Below are positions 40,092 to 49,028 of a stretch of DNA of 64,000 nucleotides, in pieces. A program made the position numbers and the translations under genes. Position 1 is the stretch's first letter. Every line of letters starts with the position of its first letter. Below the pieces are notes generated by a model, which was not told the origin of the DNA, did no database searches, and was given only the letters and a program-made list of their open reading frames with translations. Source of the DNA: Schaalia turicensis ACS-279-V-Col4 (GTDB lineage Bacteria > Actinomycetota > Actinomycetes > Actinomycetales > Actinomycetaceae). The DNA is taken from NCBI RefSeq assembly GCF_000296505.1, contig NZ_JH815209.1, forward strand, positions 66,908 through 130,907, in the 5' to 3' direction.

Positions 40092-41372
40092 TCAGCGCTC
40101 GGTTCGAGCCTTCGGGTAGCGATGGTCCTTATTTCCCCACCACGGCATGTATGACACATAACCGTCAGCTGGAGGGTTTGGAGAATCGGGTTCGAAGCCG
40201 AGTTCTGCTGGGGTTTCAGGAATGCGATCAACAAGGAAGTACTTGTCCCTGTCATCGCAGTGGGTGCGAACGATCGTCTTGAATTCACTGAGCTCGGGGT
40301 ACAAAACACCGGTGATCGGATTGCGGCGGTAGCGAACGATCTTGTAGAGCCAGTAGACGAACAGGGCAACGTTCGCGATCAATGCAAGGACTGCACAGAT
40401 GATGTTCGCGTTCGGATCCATCGTGGAGAAGTTAAAGGTGGAGTTTGGTGGAACGAGGATTTCCGGTAGCAATGTGTTCATAGAAATCCAGAACACTAAC
40501 GTGAAGCACCTGAACCAAATCCACTGGCCCTTTGCCCATGTGAAGGCGGGAATGGTACATGCCAGAAGAAGGGCTGCTGTGCAGTACCAGGTGTAGTCAG
40601 CGAGCGAGTTGTAGAGGAAAGCATGGTTCCACAGGTCGTAGGCAATAACCCACGGCCACACCATGTCAACCCAGATCAGGCCACGAACCTTCTGCTTGCC
40701 TGGCGATGTGGCGATGATCTTGCCTAGACCGGTAATTGTGATGATGTTGAGCAAGCCAGCTGCCGCGCTGATCAGGTTCCAGTAGCCACCAATAGTTCTA
40801 AAACCGGTTTCTGGATCAATACCGATATGGCGAGCGGAAAGATTCGACGCGACTGCTTCGTACCATGCTTGTGAATGGAGTTCGGCGGTCACGCCCCTGG
40901 CTTCCGGAAGGCCCGCGATCATATCGAGAGTGTGAGTGTCATTGACATGTTTCAGGCACTGCCAATCTGCTCCGCACGCATAGTAGGTGTCCGCGTTGAA
41001 ATAGATGGTGAGGTCACGGATATTGGCTTCCATGATGTTGACTGCGAGACCGATCCAGAGTGCAACACCCAGCCAAATAGCGTATTTGTGCGCCTTTTGC
41101 GGATTTTTCTTCGCATAGACAAGGACGGTTCCGGTCATTGTTGCAGTAAGGATCATGATGGCGTATTTGCCGAATGGGAACCAACCGACCATTGGTGTGC
41201 CGTGAATCCAAGCATAGGGCATAAGTGCAATGCCACCGATCGTCCAGATAACGAAGATGGTCCAGTTCCACCGCCGGTTGATCTCAGCAACAAGCATCTG
41301 AGCGACGAATACCGCTAGCCAAAGTGCATAGACCTTCGGGGAGCCAATTTCCCACAGCCAAAGTGACTCCAT
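40092..41372 (-). CDS. DUF5692-like polytopic membrane protein, copy A
   Basis: 426 residues with about nine membrane helices. It contains motifs shared with copy B: VNIMEANIRD in one helix, GGYWNLI, then IAYDLWN followed by LADYTWY and LACTIPAF. Copy A has a longer loop (about 60 residues) between two helices than B. From memory this resembles the family called DUF5692; no function is known to me. GGAGGA lies ahead of the ATG on the minus strand. It diverges from the SRPBCC gene across a 204-base gap. Confidence 0.85.
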   Translation of the reverse strand: MESLWLWEIGSPKVYALWLAVFVAQMLVAEINRRWNWTIFVIWTIGGIALMPYAWIHGTPMVGWFPFGKYAIMILTATMTGTVLVYAKKNPQKAHKYAIWLGVALWIGLAVNIMEANIRDLTIYFNADTYYACGADWQCLKHVNDTHTLDMIAGLPEARGVTAELHSQAWYEAVASNLSARHIGIDPETGFRTIGGYWNLISAAAGLLNIITITGLGKIIATSPGKQKVRGLIWVDMVWPWVIAYDLWNHAFLYNSLADYTWYCTAALLLACTIPAFTWAKGQWIWFRCFTLVFWISMNTLLPEILVPPNSTFNFSTMDPNANIICAVLALIANVALFVYWLYKIVRYRRNPITGVLYPELSEFKTIVRTHCDDRDKYFLVDRIPETPAELGFEPDSPNPPADGYVSYMPWWGNKDHRYPKARTER

Positions 41373-41576
41373 CAGTTTCCTCCTTGAAACACAGACGGGA
41401 TAGTAGTTATTCAGCTAGTCTAGTGAACAAGAAAAAACACGGAGCGAGATTGCCCCAAAGAGGGATTTATAATTCCGCAGAAAGTTCTTTTTAGCAAAGA
41501 CGCTTAGGACTTTTGGCCGGGGTTTTATTTATCTCCTCCACTTGCCCACAACTGGGCCTTGACGAGAGGAAGAAAA

Positions 41577-42617
41577 ATGTCAAAGAATTCGTCGAAACGT
41601 GGCCTTCGCACCGCTATCGGTCTGGGGGCTTTAGGGGTCCTGAGCGGGATGTATGGCTTCAGCCAGCTCAGCGGCAAAGCAACTCCGGAAGAACAAGCAT
41701 GGCGTTATCCGGGCGACGATTTAATCGACGCAAATTACGATAATGGTTATTCTTCAACCTACGCTATTACAATTGAAGCCCCCGCTTACGCAGTATGGAG
41801 ATTATTCAAACAAATCGGCGCGGAAAAGAGTGGTTCATTTTCTTCAGAATTCTTAGAAAGAACATTTGCTCGACTCCCCTTCTTTAATTCCTACGAAATT
41901 CAAGAAGAATTCCAACAGCCAGATTCCATGATGCCCGGCGATATCGCCGCCTTCGATTACCACGGAATGTCAATGGAATGGGCCGATATTGTCCCCGGCA
42001 AATACATGGTCCAGTGGGTCGACACCAAGAATCCGCCAAAGGCACCTGGCTCCTACGCATTCCGTTTCCCTGGAATGACCCACTTCGCAGCAGCATGGTG
42101 CTTCTACGTCGTTCCGCTTGAGGGCGGTCGCACGCGTCTGATCAATCACTGGCGTATCGGATACGAACCTGACTCAGTTGCCATGAAGGCCTTGAACTGG
42201 GTCAATATCGAGTTTATTGGCGGATGCATGACCCACATGCAGAACATCTACGTGAAGCGCGTTTTGGAGTTCCGTAAGAAGCAGCATCACACCGGCAAGT
42301 TCATGCGTGGAGTGCTTGGCGGCCAGTTCTTCAAGTCCGGTACTCCAGCTGGTCGCTACGACGGGACTCCCCTGTTCGACGAAACGTACACACAGTGGTT
42401 CCGATACGGCCGTAAGTCGCCTGCAGTTGCTGAGATTCGTATGCCCGTTACCGAAGATCCCAGCTGGCCACCAGTAGGACCGGGAACCCCATGGGAGCAC
42501 GAGGTTGATGCCGAATACTTCGATGGATGGAGCGAACCCGCATTCGATTGGAACGAGCAGATCCGTCAGAAGATGGAAAAGACCTACTTGCCCAACTGGG
42601 GTAAGGAGGCCAAGTGA
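41577..42617 (+). CDS. SRPBCC-fold protein with N-terminal hydrophobic anchor
   Basis: 346 residues. A short basic N-terminus precedes a hydrophobic stretch at about 10-30 (a membrane anchor or signal). A START/SRPBCC-like ligand-binding domain follows, from about 58 to 230 (ITIEAPAYAVWRLFKQIGAE; PGDIAAFDY; RTRLINHWRIGY), then an unassigned C-terminal tail with FRYGRKSPAVAEIR. ATG 41577 has GAGAGGA six bases ahead; the longer frame adds MTRGRK only. Its stop overlaps DUF5692 copy B by one base, so they are co-translated. The ligand is unknown. Confidence 0.75.
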   Translation: MSKNSSKRGLRTAIGLGALGVLSGMYGFSQLSGKATPEEQAWRYPGDDLIDANYDNGYSSTYAITIEAPAYAVWRLFKQIGAEKSGSFSSEFLERTFARLPFFNSYEIQEEFQQPDSMMPGDIAAFDYHGMSMEWADIVPGKYMVQWVDTKNPPKAPGSYAFRFPGMTHFAAAWCFYVVPLEGGRTRLINHWRIGYEPDSVAMKALNWVNIEFIGGCMTHMQNIYVKRVLEFRKKQHHTGKFMRGVLGGQFFKSGTPAGRYDGTPLFDETYTQWFRYGRKSPAVAEIRMPVTEDPSWPPVGPGTPWEHEVDAEYFDGWSEPAFDWNEQIRQKMEKTYLPNWGKEAK

Positions 42618-43642
42618 TGGGTAACATCACGCCTCCCGACTATGCGACCCTCTTCTTCTTTGAGAAGGGAGAATGGTGGGACTATGTGATGTTGTTGATC
42701 GTCATCGCTGCCCTCGCATTCGCCGCCTGGCTTGCCCAGCGGAACATGTGGGTCGTTCTTGCTCTGTTCATCGTGGTGCCAGTATCGCTGAGTATCTTCT
42801 GGTGGCCTCATTCGACCGCTGGGACGAACTCCGCAGGCTGGTTCCCGATTGTGAAGCAGTATTCGGCTCTGCTTGGTAGCCTCTGCTTGGTTGCATTGCA
42901 GGTTTTCCCGAAGCTACGACACAACAAGTGGTATCTACTGATCCCCCCACTGTTGCTTAGCGTCAACATTGCCGAGGCTGTTGTTCGCGATTTCCAGTGC
43001 TACTTCATTCACGGCATTGATCCCTCTCAGGGAATGGTGACCTGGGGTGGTCCGTGGAACATCATGAATGGCATCGCTGGCATCTTGAACCTTCTCGCGA
43101 TTTCCGGTTGGATCGGTATCTTCGTGTCGAAAGGCAAGGAACGGGGGCTAATCTGGGGCGATCTGACGATCGGTTGGATTATTGCGTACGACATTTGGAA
43201 TGTTGCCTACGTGTACAACTGTCTTGCAGACCGAGCGTGGTACTCGGCAATCGCGTTGCTTGCCTCGTGTACGATTCCCGCGTTTATGAAGTTCGGTAAG
43301 GGCGCGTGGATCCAGTATCGTGCGTACACGCTGACGTTCTGGTCTGCGGTGGTGTTGACGTTCCCGCACTTCATGCAGGATTCGATGTTCGCTCACCGCA
43401 GTGCGCACAATCCATACGCGATGTTCATCATCTCGTTTGCTGCATTGGTTGCGAACATCATTGTGTTCGGTCGCCATGCCTATCGCATCGTGAAACTGCG
43501 TCGTAACCCGTTCAAGCAGGAGATTTACTCCGATACTCCGACCTACGTCGAATGGGTACGTGATCTTGCAACCGATGAGGACAAAGAACTGATCGCCCAG
43601 CGTATCGGTAAGACTCCCGCGGAAGTTGGGTACGTCAGCTGA
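42617..43642 (+). CDS. DUF5692-like polytopic membrane protein, copy B
   Basis: 341 residues, about nine helices, clearly paralogous to the minus-strand gene at 40092. Shared motifs are VNIAEAVVRDF, GGPWNIMNGIAG, IAYDIWN, and LADRAWY-x-LASCTIPAF. GGAGG sits seven bases before ATG 42617; GTG 42614 is possible. It is translationally coupled to the SRPBCC gene. Charged residues inside predicted helices (Glu, Arg, Asp) suggest a binding or catalytic role rather than a structural one. Confidence 0.85.
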   Translation: MGNITPPDYATLFFFEKGEWWDYVMLLIVIAALAFAAWLAQRNMWVVLALFIVVPVSLSIFWWPHSTAGTNSAGWFPIVKQYSALLGSLCLVALQVFPKLRHNKWYLLIPPLLLSVNIAEAVVRDFQCYFIHGIDPSQGMVTWGGPWNIMNGIAGILNLLAISGWIGIFVSKGKERGLIWGDLTIGWIIAYDIWNVAYVYNCLADRAWYSAIALLASCTIPAFMKFGKGAWIQYRAYTLTFWSAVVLTFPHFMQDSMFAHRSAHNPYAMFIISFAALVANIIVFGRHAYRIVKLRRNPFKQEIYSDTPTYVEWVRDLATDEDKELIAQRIGKTPAEVGYVS

Positions 43643-43817
43643 CGTTTCGGCTTACACGTGATGTGGCCGATTGGGTGGCACGAGGCCGCCGAGCCGGCCA
43701 CATCTGTGTGCTTTGAAATCGAACGAGATCAGAAAGAACGTCACAGTCATGTGCTCGGCTTCGTGAACTTAAGCAACGAGGCCGACCGCGATGGCTGAGA
43801 TCAAGCGAGAAGAAAAA

Positions 43818-43847
43818 GCCCGGAATTGCTATTAAACAATTCCGGGC
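43818..43847 (-). terminator. Minus-strand terminator
   Basis: Eleven-base perfect arms, GCCCGGAATTG and CAATTCCGGGC, at 43818-43828 and 43837-43847, followed on the minus strand by TTTTTCTT. It would end minus-strand transcripts coming from tRNA-Pro and cmk. The 290 bases between copy B and the tRNA hold only this and the next hairpin; no gene is seen. Confidence 0.8.
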
Positions 43848-43893
43848 GGAATCTCACCATGAGATTCAACATGAGATCGGGGAGGAAACGACG

Positions 43894-43931
43894 AAGCCCG
43901 GAACCTCAATCGTTGAGATTCCGGGCTTTTT
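43894..43931 (+). terminator. Plus-strand terminator
   Basis: Near-complementary arms around AAGCCCGGAA...CCGGGCTT with an inner CCTCAA/TTGAG stem, followed by TTTTT at 43927-43931. It would stop the SRPBCC/DUF5692 transcript before the opposing tRNA gene. Confidence 0.75.
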
Positions 43932-43932
43932 G

Positions 43933-44006
<74 letters not shown>

Positions 44007-44106
44007 TATTCGGTTTTACTGTCATTTTATCGACCTGACGATCATAGCCCACTTGTGGAATTAAATTCCACTTGGGAGCAGTCCCACGACAATAAAACGG
44101 CTTTTG

Positions 44107-44838
44107 TCACATCCTCGACACAAGATCAGCGTCGATCAGCTTGAGGATTTCCTCCACGACACCATCAATTCCCAGACCAGTAGAGTCGACGACATCTACG
44201 CCTTCGGCCGGTGTCATGAACTCAGAAACCTTGGAATCGGCAGCGTCTCGTTTGCCCACTTGGTCGCGGACAGACTCCAAAAGTTCGTCAGTGACCTTCC
44301 CGTGAAGTTCCAATGTGCGTCGACGGAGGCGTTCTTCCTCGTCAGCAAGAAGAAGAACTCGCACGTCAGCATCGGGGCAGACAACGGTCGTAATATCTCG
44401 CCCTTCAGCAATCATGCCGGAACCGTTAGCGCGGGCCTCCATCATGCGTCGGCGCTGTTCGCTCGCCATCCACTTTCGAACCGGCAGGTTCGTCGACACC
44501 TTCGGAATGGCCAACGCAATACGAGGTTCACGGATCGCCGCTGTCACGTCCGTGGCGCCGACATGGAAAACTGGGCTGACCGGATCAGAGTCCATGATCA
44601 GTGGCATTTCGTCAGCCAGAGCGCGGACTCTCTCCTGATCATCAAGATCGATCTCACGATCAAGCGCATACCACGTGAGTGCGCGGTACATCGCGCCAGT
44701 ATCGAGATAGCCAATGCCCAGACGTGAGGCAAGAGTTTTGGAGATCGTTGATTTACCAGATCCTGCGGGACCATCGATGGCGATAGTGATGCCAACGTGG
44801 CTAATAGCGTCGCGTCGAGAGTCATCAGTGAAAGTCAT
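44107..44838 (-). CDS. cmk: Cytidylate kinase
   Basis: Phosphorylates CMP and dCMP. 243 residues with P-loop IDGPAGSGKST (residues 21-31), then GYLDTGAMYRALTWYAL and the GSGMIAEGRDITTVV segment. I chose ATG 44838, which has GGAGG five bases ahead, over ATG 44856. It follows tyrA by 21 bases and ends the xerD-parA-scpAB-rluB-tyrA-cmk run; der, the usual next gene, is absent here. Confidence 0.96.
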   Translation of the reverse strand: MTFTDDSRRDAISHVGITIAIDGPAGSGKSTISKTLASRLGIGYLDTGAMYRALTWYALDREIDLDDQERVRALADEMPLIMDSDPVSPVFHVGATDVTAAIREPRIALAIPKVSTNLPVRKWMASEQRRRMMEARANGSGMIAEGRDITTVVCPDADVRVLLLADEEERLRRRTLELHGKVTDELLESVRDQVGKRDAADSKVSEFMTPAEGVDVVDSTGLGIDGVVEEILKLIDADLVSRM

Positions 44839-44859
44839 TGTGTCCTCCATACCCATGTT

Positions 44860-45999
44860 TCAGTTTGAGTAGTTGATGAGTCGCCATCCGCGACGTTCCA
44901 AGTCAGCCTCAGCTTCACCAACGCGCGCCGGATCAATCATGATTCGAGCTAAGCCCACCTGCTGACCAGCAGAGTGTTCGAGCACAAGGTCTTCAATGTT
45001 GATGTCAATCTCGCCAAGCTCGCTGAAAAGTCGGCCGAGAGCACCGGGCGTGTCGGGAATCAGCACCTCGAGTTCGCCGTAGCGACTGGGGGCTCCACCG
45101 TGTTTGCCAGGAATACGCGACACTCCCCTGTTGCCTGCTTCCATAACGCGGTTAACGGCTCCGACGATGCCACCGCGAAGGGGGCCGCGCTGGTTCGCAG
45201 CATCCAGGTGAACGATCAGATCATCGAGGTCACAGCGCAAAGCTGTAAGAATCGAGGCAACAGGTCCGGCATTACCGGCTAGAATCGCGGTCCACAGGCG
45301 AGGGTCCGAGGCAGCGATACGGGTTGTGTCACGTAGTCCCTGCCCCGCCAGGTTCATTGATTCAGAACGTGCCTCTTCAAGACGTGCGGCGATCAGGGAC
45401 GACACCAACTGTGGTACATGCGAGACAAGCGCCACCGACTCATCGTGAGTCGACGCATCCATTTCGTAGGGAACAGATCCGACGTCAGTTGCCAGAGTGC
45501 GCACGGCGAGGACTGCTGTTGGATCCGAGGTTTCGTGTGCGACGACAACCCAGGGGCGACCGTAGAACAGGTCAGCATCGGCGGCGCCGGCGCCTGATCG
45601 CTCACGACCTGCCATAGGGTGCGAACCAACGTAGCGTGAAGCGAGTGTTGGATCGCCCTTTGCGGTGCCAGCTTCAAGCACCCCCTGTGCAACGGCCTTC
45701 TTTACTGAAGCAACATCCGTAACGAACGCGGACGGGAATCGTTGCAAGGCCCCGACTACGCAGACGTCTGCAACATCCGGTGGCGTAGCTACAACAACCA
45801 AGGCGGGTGTGACATCGCTGGCCTCGGAAAATGGGAAGCCAGCACCGATATCTTGCGCGAGGCGCAATGAAGTTGGTGAAGAATCCTCGAGATATACGTC
45901 GACACCTGCCGCGCGGAGATTCAATCCGAGCGAAGCGCCCAGCAAGCCCGATCCAATAATCAGGATCGGGCCGGTTGTGGCGATAGGCCGAGTGGGCAT
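44860..45999 (-). CDS. tyrA: Prephenate dehydrogenase with ACT domain
   Basis: Tyrosine biosynthesis: NAD-dependent oxidation of prephenate. 379 residues: Rossmann motif IIGSGLLGASLGLNLRAAG at about 14-32, an alpha-helical catalytic domain with SHPMAGRERSGAGAAD and the STHDESVALVSHVPQL helix, and a C-terminal ACT regulatory domain from about 308 (ELEVLIPDTPGALGRLFSEL). The start overlaps the rluB stop by one base. Confidence 0.95.
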   Translation of the reverse strand: MPTRPIATTGPILIIGSGLLGASLGLNLRAAGVDVYLEDSSPTSLRLAQDIGAGFPFSEASDVTPALVVVATPPDVADVCVVGALQRFPSAFVTDVASVKKAVAQGVLEAGTAKGDPTLASRYVGSHPMAGRERSGAGAADADLFYGRPWVVVAHETSDPTAVLAVRTLATDVGSVPYEMDASTHDESVALVSHVPQLVSSLIAARLEEARSESMNLAGQGLRDTTRIAASDPRLWTAILAGNAGPVASILTALRCDLDDLIVHLDAANQRGPLRGGIVGAVNRVMEAGNRGVSRIPGKHGGAPSRYGELEVLIPDTPGALGRLFSELGEIDINIEDLVLEHSAGQQVGLARIMIDPARVGEAEADLERRGWRLINYSN

Positions 46000-46748
46000 C
46001 AGAGACCCACGGAAGAGTACAGAGCGACCAGAGCGTTGCCCTTCACGCGACGTGTGGTGCCCGGTTGCAGGCGATCCAGGTGGATCGGGCCGAATGCGGT
46101 GCGCACGAGTTCACGAACCGGGAAGCCAACCTCGTCCATCATGCGACGAACCAGGCGGTTTCGACCTTCGTGAACAACGATCTCAACGGTCGTGATGTCA
46201 CCGTAGGTGTCGACAACGCGGAAAGAGTCAACGGCAATCGGACCGTCTTCCAGCTCGATTCCGTCAAGCAACGTGCGACGAATGTAAGGCTTCACTTCAC
46301 CGTGCAGACGGGCAACGTAGGTCTTCGGGACTTCGTACGAGGGGTGGGTCAGACGGTTCGCGAGTTCCCCATCGTTCGTCAGTAGCAGAAGGCCGGATGT
46401 GTCGATATCGAGTCGACCGACGTGGTACAGGCGCTCCGGGTAGTCTGCGATCAGGTCTAAGAGAGTCGGGCGACCTTCGGGGTCAGACATCGTGGAGACA
46501 ACGCCGACGGGCTTGTTGATTGCCAGGACGATCGGCTTCGTGTCTGAGAAGAACACGCGCTCACCGTCAACGTGAATGACCTGCTTCGTTGGATCAACGC
46601 GCATGCCCTGGGAACGCACAACCTGACCATCGACCTGAACACGTCCGTCCGCGATCATCTCTTCGCCAGCGCGCCGCGAAGCGATTCCCGCCTGAGACAG
46701 TGCCTTCTGCAGGCGAATACCGCCCTCAATGTAGGGATCGTTCCTCAC
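45999..46748 (-). CDS. rluB: 23S rRNA pseudouridine synthase RluB family
   Basis: 249 residues: an N-terminal S4 RNA-binding domain (RLQKALSQAGIASRRAGEEM) and an RsuA/RluB catalytic domain with GRLDIDTSGLLLLTNDG, in which the first Asp is the nucleophile. It modifies a uridine of 23S rRNA (position 2605 in E. coli). GTG 46748 overlaps the scpB stop by four bases; the scpA-scpB-rluB order is conserved. Confidence 0.94.
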   Translation of the reverse strand: MRNDPYIEGGIRLQKALSQAGIASRRAGEEMIADGRVQVDGQVVRSQGMRVDPTKQVIHVDGERVFFSDTKPIVLAINKPVGVVSTMSDPEGRPTLLDLIADYPERLYHVGRLDIDTSGLLLLTNDGELANRLTHPSYEVPKTYVARLHGEVKPYIRRTLLDGIELEDGPIAVDSFRVVDTYGDITTVEIVVHEGRNRLVRRMMDEVGFPVRELVRTAFGPIHLDRLQPGTTRRVKGNALVALYSSVGL

Positions 46749-47326
46749 AGCTGTTCCTCCAGTTCGTCCAGCTCATCGCTGTCCGGCAAATACGGTGCCA
46801 AGGGCACCAGGTCATCCAGGGATTTAAAACCCATCTTTTCTAAGAATTCGCGCGTCGTTCCGTACAGGTGCGCGCCCGAATCTGTCTCACCGACTTCTTC
46901 GATCAGACCTCTAGCTACAAGCGTACGCACTACGGCGTCAACGTTCACGCCTCTAATGTGCGAGATACGCGACCTTGAGATTGGCTGGCGATAGGCAACG
47001 ACGGCTAAAGTTTCCAGTGCTGCCTGTGACAGACGCGACTGCGCACTGCCCACAATGAAGCGCCCAACGAGGCTGGCCCAGCGCCTCGCGGAGTAGATTC
47101 GCCATGCTCCCCCAGTTTGGCGTAGTTCGAAACCTGCCGTTCTCTGCCCGTTTTCTCCGCGGTACGAGGCCGATAAGGCGCAAAGGGCGTCATGCACTGT
47201 TTGGGGATTAACGTGGAGAGCTTCAGCTAGGTCGCCAACATCCACGGGTTCTGGAGCTACCATCAGGATAGCTTCGAGCGGAGCGAAGAGTTCTTCGTAG
47301 CCTGACATTTCAGCGGTATCAGTCAT
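46745..47326 (-). CDS. scpB: Segregation and condensation protein B
   Basis: 193-residue winged-helix protein, partner of ScpA in the SMC condensin complex. Recognised by APLEAILMVAPEPVDVGDLA near the start and ETLAVVAYRQPISRSRISHIRGV in the second winged helix. I chose ATG 47326, overlapping the scpA stop by eight bases; a longer frame lies in scpA. Confidence 0.94.
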   Translation of the reverse strand: MTDTAEMSGYEELFAPLEAILMVAPEPVDVGDLAEALHVNPQTVHDALCALSASYRGENGQRTAGFELRQTGGAWRIYSARRWASLVGRFIVGSAQSRLSQAALETLAVVAYRQPISRSRISHIRGVNVDAVVRTLVARGLIEEVGETDSGAHLYGTTREFLEKMGFKSLDDLVPLAPYLPDSDELDELEEQL

Positions 47327-48158
47327 TGCTCGTCTCCTGTTCCCTGTCGAGGTGAGCCCCATATTCTGCTTCGTCAATGTCAATGTCTGTATCGTCAGCG
47401 CCCGTCCAGGTCAGGATGAGTTCTGCAAGCGGTTCGTCTTGAGCGACCTCGAGCGCACGCCTCCTAAACAGCTCGAGAACGGCAAGGAACCTGGAAATGA
47501 CGACGGCGCGCGACTCGGCGTCCGCCACCAGATCGGCAAACGTAAGGCGAGAGTAGTGTTTCAATTTGCTTGCAACAACACGTGCTTGCTCGCGCACCGG
47601 AACGACCGGGTCATGAAGGTGCGTGGTGACCACTTCAGGCTCGACGGTTGTAAATGCGCGGACCGCGGCGTTGAGCAGGTCGTTCGGACGAACCTCCCAC
47701 TTTAATTCTGGGAGGAGGGCTGCGAACTGGGGTTCAAGCGGAACCTGGCGAGGAATGTAGCCGGCGTTGTCATCCAATACTGATTCAATGTCAGCTGCCA
47801 CCATTTTGAAAGCACGGTATTGCAACAGGCGTGAGAATAAGAGGTCGCGTGCCTCTAGGTCTTCAGATGCGATATCTGGGTCAGCTTCAGTTCGTGGTAA
47901 AAGTGACGCTGCTTTGATATCGAGAAGTGTCGCCGCGACGACCAAGAATTCGGTAGTACGAGACAGATCTGGAAAGATCCGCATATGAGCGATGAACTCG
48001 TCGGTGACCTCGGCCAGCGATATTTGAGTAATGTCAAGACGTTTGCGCGTGATCAGCTGAAGGAGAAGGTCAAATGGTCCCTCGAAAACGTCCAGGGTGA
48101 CACGGAAGTCATCTATCGCCCCCTGTTCGACTGCGCTGGGCTCAGGCGGCGTCACCAC
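47319..48158 (-). CDS. scpA: Segregation and condensation protein A
   Basis: 279-residue kleisin that bridges the SMC heads. The N-terminal domain begins FRVTLDVFEGPFDLLLQLI, followed by the ITRKRLDITQISLAEVTDEF helix, and the C-terminal winged-helix contains VISRFLAVLELFRRRALEV. Start is GTG 48158 (or GTG 48155), inside the end of parA by 17 bases. Confidence 0.94.
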   Translation of the reverse strand: MVTPPEPSAVEQGAIDDFRVTLDVFEGPFDLLLQLITRKRLDITQISLAEVTDEFIAHMRIFPDLSRTTEFLVVAATLLDIKAASLLPRTEADPDIASEDLEARDLLFSRLLQYRAFKMVAADIESVLDDNAGYIPRQVPLEPQFAALLPELKWEVRPNDLLNAAVRAFTTVEPEVVTTHLHDPVVPVREQARVVASKLKHYSRLTFADLVADAESRAVVISRFLAVLELFRRRALEVAQDEPLAELILTWTGADDTDIDIDEAEYGAHLDREQETSND

Positions 48159-49005
48159 GGGCTACGACCTCACGTGCAAGACGACGGTATGCACGAGCAC
48201 CGGGATGATTGGGCGCGTAGGTAATAATCGGCTCGGTTGCGACCGATGCGTCAGGGAACTTCACAGTACGAGCAATATGCGTGGTGTAGATAAGATCACC
48301 GAATCTCTCGTCGAGGCGAGCAAGAACCTCACGCGAGTGCAAGGTGCGCAGATTGACCATCGTCGGGATGATTCCATCGATCTTCAAACGCGGATTAATG
48401 CGGTCGCGGACAGTTTCAATGGTGTCCACAAGAAGGGCAACACCTCTAAGAGCGAAGAACTCGGTTTCGACGGGAATAATCACGCCGTGCGCGGCGGTCA
48501 GGGCATTTACTGCAAGCAGACCCAGCGACGGCTGGCAGTCAATGAAAATCACGTCATAGTCGTCTTCAATATGACGGATGACGCGAGCCAGCGCGGATTC
48601 GCGGGCCACTTCGTTGACCAGTTGGACTTCTGCCGCTGACAGGTCGATGTTGGCGGGGATAATGTCGAGGCCGTCAAGCAAGGTGTGGCAGATAGTGGAG
48701 CGGACATCTGCTTTGGGGTCAAGCAACAGGTTGTAGATCGTGCAATCCATGTCCAAGGTATTGATTCCAAGACCAACGGATGCGGCACCTTGGGGATCAA
48801 GGTCGACGATCAGTACTTTTCGACCGTATTCGGCAAGAGCTGCAGCCAAGTTAATTGTGGTGGTGGTTTTGCCGACACCACCTTTTTGATTGCATACGGC
48901 AATCACCCTGGCCGGACCGTGTCCGTTCAGGGGTGCTGGAATCGGAAAACCTTCGGTGTCATCTGCGATGTCACCGTTCAATGTTGGCTGCACGTCTTTC
49001 GTCAC
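48142..49005 (-). CDS. parA: ParA-family ATPase (chromosome partitioning/ Soj-like)
   Basis: 287 residues. The deviant Walker A is KGGVGKTTTT near 41-50 (lysines K41 and K46), then DLDPQGAASVGLGI and DCQPSLGLLAVNALTAA. No parB is adjacent: this is the conserved ParA-like gene beside scpA and xerD in actinobacteria, probably not the ori-proximal parA. GTG 49005 is the start. Function in segregation is inferred by family and neighbours. Confidence 0.92.
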   Translation of the reverse strand: MTKDVQPTLNGDIADDTEGFPIPAPLNGHGPARVIAVCNQKGGVGKTTTTINLAAALAEYGRKVLIVDLDPQGAASVGLGINTLDMDCTIYNLLLDPKADVRSTICHTLLDGLDIIPANIDLSAAEVQLVNEVARESALARVIRHIEDDYDVIFIDCQPSLGLLAVNALTAAHGVIIPVETEFFALRGVALLVDTIETVRDRINPRLKIDGIIPTMVNLRTLHSREVLARLDERFGDLIYTTHIARTVKFPDASVATEPIITYAPNHPGARAYRRLAREVVARGDAA

Positions 49006-49028
49006 ACCTCAATGTTAGTTCATGTTCG

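Noticed and set aside
43818..43931. Repeat pair suggesting a CRISPR-like or REP array
   Set aside because: Two different hairpins with poly-T tails, each on its own strand, fit terminators; there is no repeat-spacer periodicity.
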